A stretch of 64,000 bases of DNA from Marinomonas pontica (lineage in GTDB: Bacteria > Pseudomonadota > Gammaproteobacteria > Pseudomonadales > Marinomonadaceae). Positions 59,610 to 64,000 of the stretch are shown here, piece by piece. How positions within the stretch are numbered: the stretch's first letter is position 1; every line of letters starts with the position of its first letter. Made by a program: the position numbers and the translations under genes. The DNA is taken from contig NZ_JAODTL010000041.1 of the NCBI RefSeq assembly GCF_026191375.1, positions 62,001 to 126,000 of the forward strand. Reading direction: 5' to 3'. The notes beneath the pieces were generated by a model. That model saw only the letters and a list, made by a program, of their open reading frames with translations. It was not told the origin of the DNA and ran no database searches.

Positions 59610-60758
59610 ATGCGTCTCAAAGACTGCCACAACTTCCAAGACTTTCGCACCCTAGCCAAAAAACGCCTACCAAGCCCGATCTTCAATTACATTGATGGTG
59701 GCGCCGACGACGAGACAACCTACCGCCGCAACACGGCTGCATTTGAAACCTGCGACCTAGTGCCCAGTGTTCTCAATGGCGTAAAAGACGTAGATCTGTC
59801 CGTTACCGTGATGGGACAAAAACTCGCCCTGCCAATCTACTGTTCGCCAACAGCCTTGCAGCGATTATTCCATCACGATGGTGAAAGAGCCGTTGCCAAT
59901 GCTGCCGAAAAATACGGCACCATGTTTGGCGTGTCGTCCCTTGGCACAGTGAGCATGGAAGAGATAGCCAAGCAAACCACCACACCTCAGGTCTATCAAT
60001 TTTACTTTCATAAAGACCGCGAACTGAACCGCGCCATGATGCAACGGGCGAAAGACGCAGGCGTGCAAGTGATGATGTTAACAGTCGATTCCATTACTGG
60101 CGGCAACCGAGAACGCGACCTTCGTACAGGCTTCGCCATTCCTTTTAAATTAAACCTAAAAGGCATGCTGCAATTTGTCCTCAAACCCATGTGGGGCATT
60201 AACTACGTCACCCACGAAAAATTCCGTTTGCCGCAGCTTGAAGAACACATAGACATGGGATCAGGCGCCACTTCGATTGGCGACTACTTTACCAACATGC
60301 TCGACCCATCGATGAACTGGGACGACGTGGCGGAAATGGTGAAATTCTGGGACGGCCAGTTTTGTTTGAAAGGCATCATGAGCCGAGAGGACGCCCGCAA
60401 AGCAGTTGAGATTGGCTGCACTGGCGTGATCATTTCCAACCATGGCGGACGTCAACTGGATGGCTCGCGCAGCTCCTTCGATCAGCTCGCAGAAATCGTT
60501 GATGAAGTAGGCGATGAAATCGATGTCATCTTCGACAGCGGCGTCCAACGGGGCACCCACGTACTTAAAGCCTTATCTCTTGGCGCCAAAGCCGTCGGCA
60601 TCGGCCGCATGTACTTATACCCACTCGCCGCCGCTGGACAACCAGGCGTTGAACGCGCACTTGGACTCATGAAAGCCGAACTCGAACGGGACATGAAACT
60701 CATGGGCAAAACATCGATTAACCAGCTATCTAGAGACAACCTACGGTTTCGGTCTTAG
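59610..60758 (+). CDS. FMN-dependent alpha-hydroxy-acid dehydrogenase (LldD-like)
   Basis: 382-residue TIM-barrel flavoenzyme that oxidises a 2-hydroxy acid, most likely L-lactate, by transferring electrons to quinone or oxygen. NYIDGGADDETTYRRN near the N-terminus, SPTALQRLFHHDGE, the WDDVAEMVKFWDGQFCLKG stretch, the catalytic His in SNHGGRQLDGS and FDSGVQRGTHVLKAL are all typical. The ATG at 59610 follows AAAAGGAG; nine codons upstream are less conserved. LldD proper, mandelate and glycolate-type enzymes cannot be separated with certainty. Confidence 0.88.
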   Translation: MRLKDCHNFQDFRTLAKKRLPSPIFNYIDGGADDETTYRRNTAAFETCDLVPSVLNGVKDVDLSVTVMGQKLALPIYCSPTALQRLFHHDGERAVANAAEKYGTMFGVSSLGTVSMEEIAKQTTTPQVYQFYFHKDRELNRAMMQRAKDAGVQVMMLTVDSITGGNRERDLRTGFAIPFKLNLKGMLQFVLKPMWGINYVTHEKFRLPQLEEHIDMGSGATSIGDYFTNMLDPSMNWDDVAEMVKFWDGQFCLKGIMSREDARKAVEIGCTGVIISNHGGRQLDGSRSSFDQLAEIVDEVGDEIDVIFDSGVQRGTHVLKALSLGAKAVGIGRMYLYPLAAAGQPGVERALGLMKAELERDMKLMGKTSINQLSRDNLRFRS

Positions 60759-60783
60759 TCTCGAATTTATTGGACAGCTAAGT

Positions 60784-60816
60784 AAAAAGAGGGACTAAAT
60801 AAGGTCCCTCTTTTTT
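60784..60816. terminator. Bidirectional terminator between LldD-like and ABC genes
   Basis: AAAAAGAGGGAC and GTCCCTCTTTTT form a perfect 12-base stem with an eight-base loop and an extra T. Confidence 0.9.
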
Positions 60817-60831
60817 AACTACTGTCACGCC

Positions 60832-61809
60832 CTAAAAAAGATGCTCTTTTCCCTCTTGTGGTGTGGCGTATATAGTACTTCCAGCCGTAATAGAGAAGTC
60901 CCCATCTACACGAACCACCAGCATTCCCAATGACTCAACGTGAATATGGACAATAGCATCAGCCCCTAGCTGCTCAATGTGTTTAACAACGCCTTTCCAT
61001 TTCCCTTCTTTCGGCGATAGGGTCAAATGCTCAGGACGTATTCCGTAAAGATCAGCGTTATGTTCCTTGGCAATAGCCCCTTCAAACAAGTTCATTTTTG
61101 GACTACCAATAAAACCGGCTACAAAAGGCGTCTGGGGATGATGATATAGCTCCATAGGCGTGCCAACCTGCTCAATATGACCTGCATTGAGTACCACAAT
61201 CTTGTCAGCCATTGTCATGGCTTCAATTTGATCGTGGGTAACATAGATCATGGTGGCATTCAAAGTGGCATGCAGCTCCGTCAATTCGATGCGCATTTTA
61301 GAACGCAACGCCGCATCCAGATTAGAAAGCGGTTCATCAAACAAAAACACTTCTGGCTCTCGTACGATGGCACGACCAATCGCCACACGCTGACGCTGTC
61401 CACCAGACAGATCTTTGGGTTTGCGATCCAGAAGAGATTCAAGCTGCAACATTTTCGCAGCAGCATCTACTCTTTCTCTAATCTCGTTTTTAGGACGCTT
61501 AGCTAAACTCAGACCAAAGCCAATATTGTCTCTGACAGTCAAGTGCGGATACAGAGCATAACTTTGAAATACCATAGCAATGCCACGATCAATTGGATCG
61601 GACTTAGTAACATCTTTTCCCCCGATCTCAATTGTACCGCTGGTTGCGTCTTCCAAACCTGAGATAATACGTAACAAGGTGGATTTTCCGCAGCCGGAAG
61701 GTCCGACAAACACACAAAACTCGCCATCATTCACGTCTAAATCAATGCCTTTCAGAATTTTAACGCCATTAAATTCTTTGTGTATATTTTTTAATCTTAC
61801 GGTAGCCAT
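60832..61809 (-). CDS. Sugar ABC transporter ATP-binding protein (UgpC/MsmK type)
   Basis: 325-residue ATPase: Walker [11 protein letters not shown]-loop FQSYALYPH, signature [14 protein letters not shown], Walker [13 protein letters not shown] and a C-terminal regulatory (TOBE-like) domain from about 240. This type powers carbohydrate importers. It lies five bases after the inner-membrane permease gene on the same strand and is the last gene of a binding protein-permease-permease-ATPase operon that enters from the right edge. Confidence 0.93.
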   Translation of the reverse strand: MATVRLKNIHKEFNGVKILKGIDLDVNDGEFCVFVGPSGCGKSTLLRIISGLEDATSGTIEIGGKDVTKSDPIDRGIAMVFQSYALYPHLTVRDNIGFGLSLAKRPKNEIRERVDAAAKMLQLESLLDRKPKDLSGGQRQRVAIGRAIVREPEVFLFDEPLSNLDAALRSKMRIELTELHATLNATMIYVTHDQIEAMTMADKIVVLNAGHIEQVGTPMELYHHPQTPFVAGFIGSPKMNLFEGAIAKEHNADLYGIRPEHLTLSPKEGKWKGVVKHIEQLGADAIVHIHVESLGMLVVRVDGDFSITAGSTIYATPQEGKEHLF

Positions 61810-61813
61810 CGTT

Positions 61814-62638
61814 TTATCCTTTTACTGCACCTGCGGTCATACCTTTTACAATTTGCTTATTAAAGAAAATAAACATAATAAGAGGCGGTATGGTGACGAG
61901 AAGAATGTTCATAAAAAGCAAATTCATCTGGGAAGAAAACTGACTTTGAAAGTTATACAAAGTCAATTGTACTGTCACGTTATCTTTGCCAGGCAAGTAA
62001 TACAGTGGGTTGGTAAAGTCATTAAATATGGTGACTGATTGAACCAAGATAACCGTTACCGTTACTGGTTTTAACAGGGGCAATATAACTTTAAAAAACA
62101 CCTGCCAAGGTTTAGCACCGTCAATAATGGCTGCTTCATCAAGATCTCTTGGAATACTGGCAATAAAAGAGCGAAACAGCAGTACCGAGAAAGAAAGACC
62201 GTAGGCCACCTGTATCAAAATCATACCGTGCAAGGTTTTAAATAAATGCAGTTCTTTAAGCAGCCAAATCGTTGGTACAACGGCAGGCGGAATCATCAAT
62301 CCGGCTAGTATCAAAGCGTAAATAAAACCATTCCATTTAGATGGTCTTCTTTGTATAACATAACCAATCATAGCCGCAGAAATAACTAACAATGAAATAG
62401 CACCAACGGTAATCACGGTTGAATTAAAATAGGCAAGCAGCAACATATAATTTCTGGCTTGAATTACTGCCACTAAGTTATCCCAAAATAACCATTCAGA
62501 AGGCCATGACAGCCCTAGTTGAGAAGCCTCGGCCGCCGATTTTACCGCCGTGAGGCCAATAAAAATAAAAGGCGTAACAAAGATTAAAACGCCAATAACT
62601 AGAGCTATAACACCATTGATAATTTGCTGACGTTTCAT
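61814..62638 (-). CDS. Carbohydrate ABC transporter permease
   Basis: 274-residue permease of the MalG/UgpE type with six hydrophobic segments. The EAA loop is [25 protein letters not shown] (cytoplasmic contact for the ATPase). Its ATG overlaps the stop of the preceding permease gene (ATGA), indicating coupled translation. Sugar specificity is not visible. Confidence 0.92.
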   Translation of the reverse strand: MKRQQIINGVIALVIGVLIFVTPFIFIGLTAVKSAAEASQLGLSWPSEWLFWDNLVAVIQARNYMLLLAYFNSTVITVGAISLLVISAAMIGYVIQRRPSKWNGFIYALILAGLMIPPAVVPTIWLLKELHLFKTLHGMILIQVAYGLSFSVLLFRSFIASIPRDLDEAAIIDGAKPWQVFFKVILPLLKPVTVTVILVQSVTIFNDFTNPLYYLPGKDNVTVQLTLYNFQSQFSSQMNLLFMNILLVTIPPLIMFIFFNKQIVKGMTAGAVKG

Positions 62639-63495
62639 AAGTCCACCTCTCTACGGTTGAACCAATAGGTTAGAGGAATCACAATAAAAGCCACCAGCGC
62701 AAACAAAATAATGTTACCCGCTGTCGAAAGCCCATAGAAACCAGCCTGATACTGTTTATAGATAACCGATGCTAATACATCAGAAGAAAATCCAGGGCCG
62801 CCTTTTGTCATCGCCCAAATGATATCGAATGAACGTAAGCCACCAATCAAAGAAAGCGTTACCACTGTCACTGTAGCCGGACGAACCAGGGGAACCGTTA
62901 TGCGGAAAAACATTTGCAACTTAGTAGCACCGTCAATGCGTGCAGCTTCATAATAATCAGAACTTATGGTCGCAAGACCTGCAATATAAATCAGTGTGGC
63001 CAGCCCAACCCCTTTCCAAATATCCACCAAGGCAACAGAGAAAAGCGCCAAATTAGGATCAATCAGCCAAGCAGGACCTTGAATACCAAAATAACTTAGC
63101 CCTATGTTTAACATCCCTCTTGCTGGGTGCATGATTTCCGCGAAGGCAATGCCGACACCTATGGTAGAGACCAAAACAGGGAAGAAAATTAAGGTTCTTA
63201 AAAAGCTTTGTCCCAGTAAGCCTGATGTCAATAAAACAGCCAGTAACAATCCCAAAACAGACTTGGCTATGGATGTAAGCACACCAAAAATCACCGTATT
63301 CACAACCCCAGTGATTAGAAAAGGCTCTCTCAAAAACTGATAATAATTATCCAAACCAATAAAACGGGTTTCAAATAAATCCCAATGGGTCAAACTAAAC
63401 CAAAAAGCGGCAACCGTTGGCACTAGAAATAGCACCAGATACACCAGCCCTCCCGGTAAAATAAACCAATATGGGTAAGATCGACTACTTTTCAT
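62635..63495 (-). CDS. Carbohydrate ABC transporter permease
   Basis: 286-residue permease of the MalF/UgpA type with six hydrophobic segments. The EAA loop reads EAARIDGATKLQMFFRITVP, followed by LVRPATVTVV. The ATG at 63495 follows GGAGGATTT, a strong ribosome site, and is preferred to a start five codons upstream. It pairs with the second permease, overlapping by four bases. Confidence 0.92.
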   Translation of the reverse strand: MKSSRSYPYWFILPGGLVYLVLFLVPTVAAFWFSLTHWDLFETRFIGLDNYYQFLREPFLITGVVNTVIFGVLTSIAKSVLGLLLAVLLTSGLLGQSFLRTLIFFPVLVSTIGVGIAFAEIMHPARGMLNIGLSYFGIQGPAWLIDPNLALFSVALVDIWKGVGLATLIYIAGLATISSDYYEAARIDGATKLQMFFRITVPLVRPATVTVVTLSLIGGLRSFDIIWAMTKGGPGFSSDVLASVIYKQYQAGFYGLSTAGNIILFALVAFIVIPLTYWFNRREVDL

Positions 63496-63557
63496 AAATC
63501 CTCCAATCACCTCCTTATTAGTCGCCTTTTTACAGCGCTAACAAGGAGATAAAGCCC

Positions 63558-64000
63558 TTACCAATTTGGTAGATTCAGCTGTCTGGCCTGCTTCGCAACA
63601 TCTTGGTCATAAAGCTCAGCCGCTGATTGTGCATTTCTAATACCCGATCCCACCTCAACGGTAAGTTGTTCAAGCATTGGACCTTTTATTGGCGAAAGGA
63701 ACTCTAAAGCGGGAGCTGTGCGGCCTTCTTCTTGAAAATAAGGCAACATGTCTTTCACTGCTGGGTAAACATTATCCGGTAGAGTACAGCCTTTTATTAG
63801 ATAAGGGCCGTTGGCACCAATGGCTTTAGTAATGACATCACAAGCGTCGACTGTTGCAATGTAGTTTAGGAAAGCTTTAGCCTCTTCTTTTTGATCACTT
63901 TCTTTTGGAATGTAATACCCAGCCGGCATCCAAACCGTTAAGCCATTTTTATCCGCGTCATCTCCTGGTTGAGCGAAGAACCCAACATCCTCAATATAAT
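63558..64000 (-). CDS. Carbohydrate ABC transporter substrate-binding protein (partial, 5' end beyond window)
   Basis: The last 147 codons of an extracellular solute-binding protein; the gene continues past the window edge, since the frame is open to position 64000 (text IEDVGFFAQPGDDADK before MPAGYYIPK). Periplasmic sugar-binding proteins of family 1 end in this way (helix KEEAKAFLNYIA, then the C-lobe). First gene of the ABC operon by position. The full length and signal peptide cannot be seen. Confidence 0.88.
   Translation of the reverse strand, partial: YIEDVGFFAQPGDDADKNGLTVWMPAGYYIPKESDQKEEAKAFLNYIATVDACDVITKAIGANGPYLIKGCTLPDNVYPAVKDMLPYFQEEGRTAPALEFLSPIKGPMLEQLTVEVGSGIRNAQSAAELYDQDVAKQARQLNLPNW

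Overview
The window looks like a chromosomal segment of a marine gammaproteobacterium of the Oceanospirillales type, with Marinomonas as the best guess. This is inferred from gene content: the EpmA/EpmB/EF-P set, TmcA, LpxO, HlyU and VF530 family proteins, a Fur-box-preceded fagA-fumC pair, a TRAP dicarboxylate transporter with DctBD, and many chemoreceptors and c-di-GMP enzymes. I see no rRNA, tRNA, CRISPR array, prophage or complete insertion sequence. The content is mostly ordinary core and metabolic genes. I found no clearly undescribed system.

Layout. 0-4.2 kb: a chemoreceptor behind a Fur-like palindrome, then tmcA. 4.4-12.5 kb: a TRAP transporter (dctP-dctQ-dctM), a TauE/SafE permease, and the dctB-dctD two-component pair that probably controls the transporter. 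12.6-25.7 kb: a FIST-GGDEF-EAL protein, the elongation factor P modification genes (epmA, efp, epmB) spread among an SDR, a DoxX protein and a diguanylate cyclase, then an RNase J-like protein, an unrecognised exported protein, a NYN-domain protein and a second diguanylate cyclase. 25.7-31.5 kb: small regulators (VF530, HlyU), a hydrolase, an SDR, a second chemoreceptor, an AraC regulator and a PEBP protein.

31.6-37.6 kb is the most coherent module. A FisR-like sigma-54 activator is divergent from a persulfide dioxygenase, a DUF442-sulfide:quinone reductase fusion and a SulP anion transporter, with a good -24/-12 promoter between them. Together they would oxidise sulfide to sulfane sulfur and sulfite and move the resulting anion. 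37.6-43 kb: an M20 amidohydrolase, a YefM-YoeB toxin-antitoxin pair, a repeat-bearing intergenic stretch, and the glutathione-dependent formaldehyde pathway (fghA, adhC) with a divergent LysR. 43-51 kb: acetyltransferases, a racemase, fagA-fumC with Fur boxes, SlyD, an MscS channel, an SOS-controlled yebG and lpxO. 51-56 kb: an ABC exporter, a Tat-exported multicopper oxidase, a DUF6172 protein and a zinc-ribbon metallopeptidase. 56-64 kb: sugar-acid genes (LacI regulator, KDG kinase, LysR, FMN hydroxy-acid oxidase) and a sugar ABC transporter that runs off the right edge.

At least eleven genes are interrupted by one-base shifts (tmcA twice). Nearly all of these lie in short homopolymers, and correcting one base restores a protein of normal family length each time. 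This pattern points to base-calling errors in the assembly rather than true gene decay, so I annotate these loci as single genes and give the site of each break.
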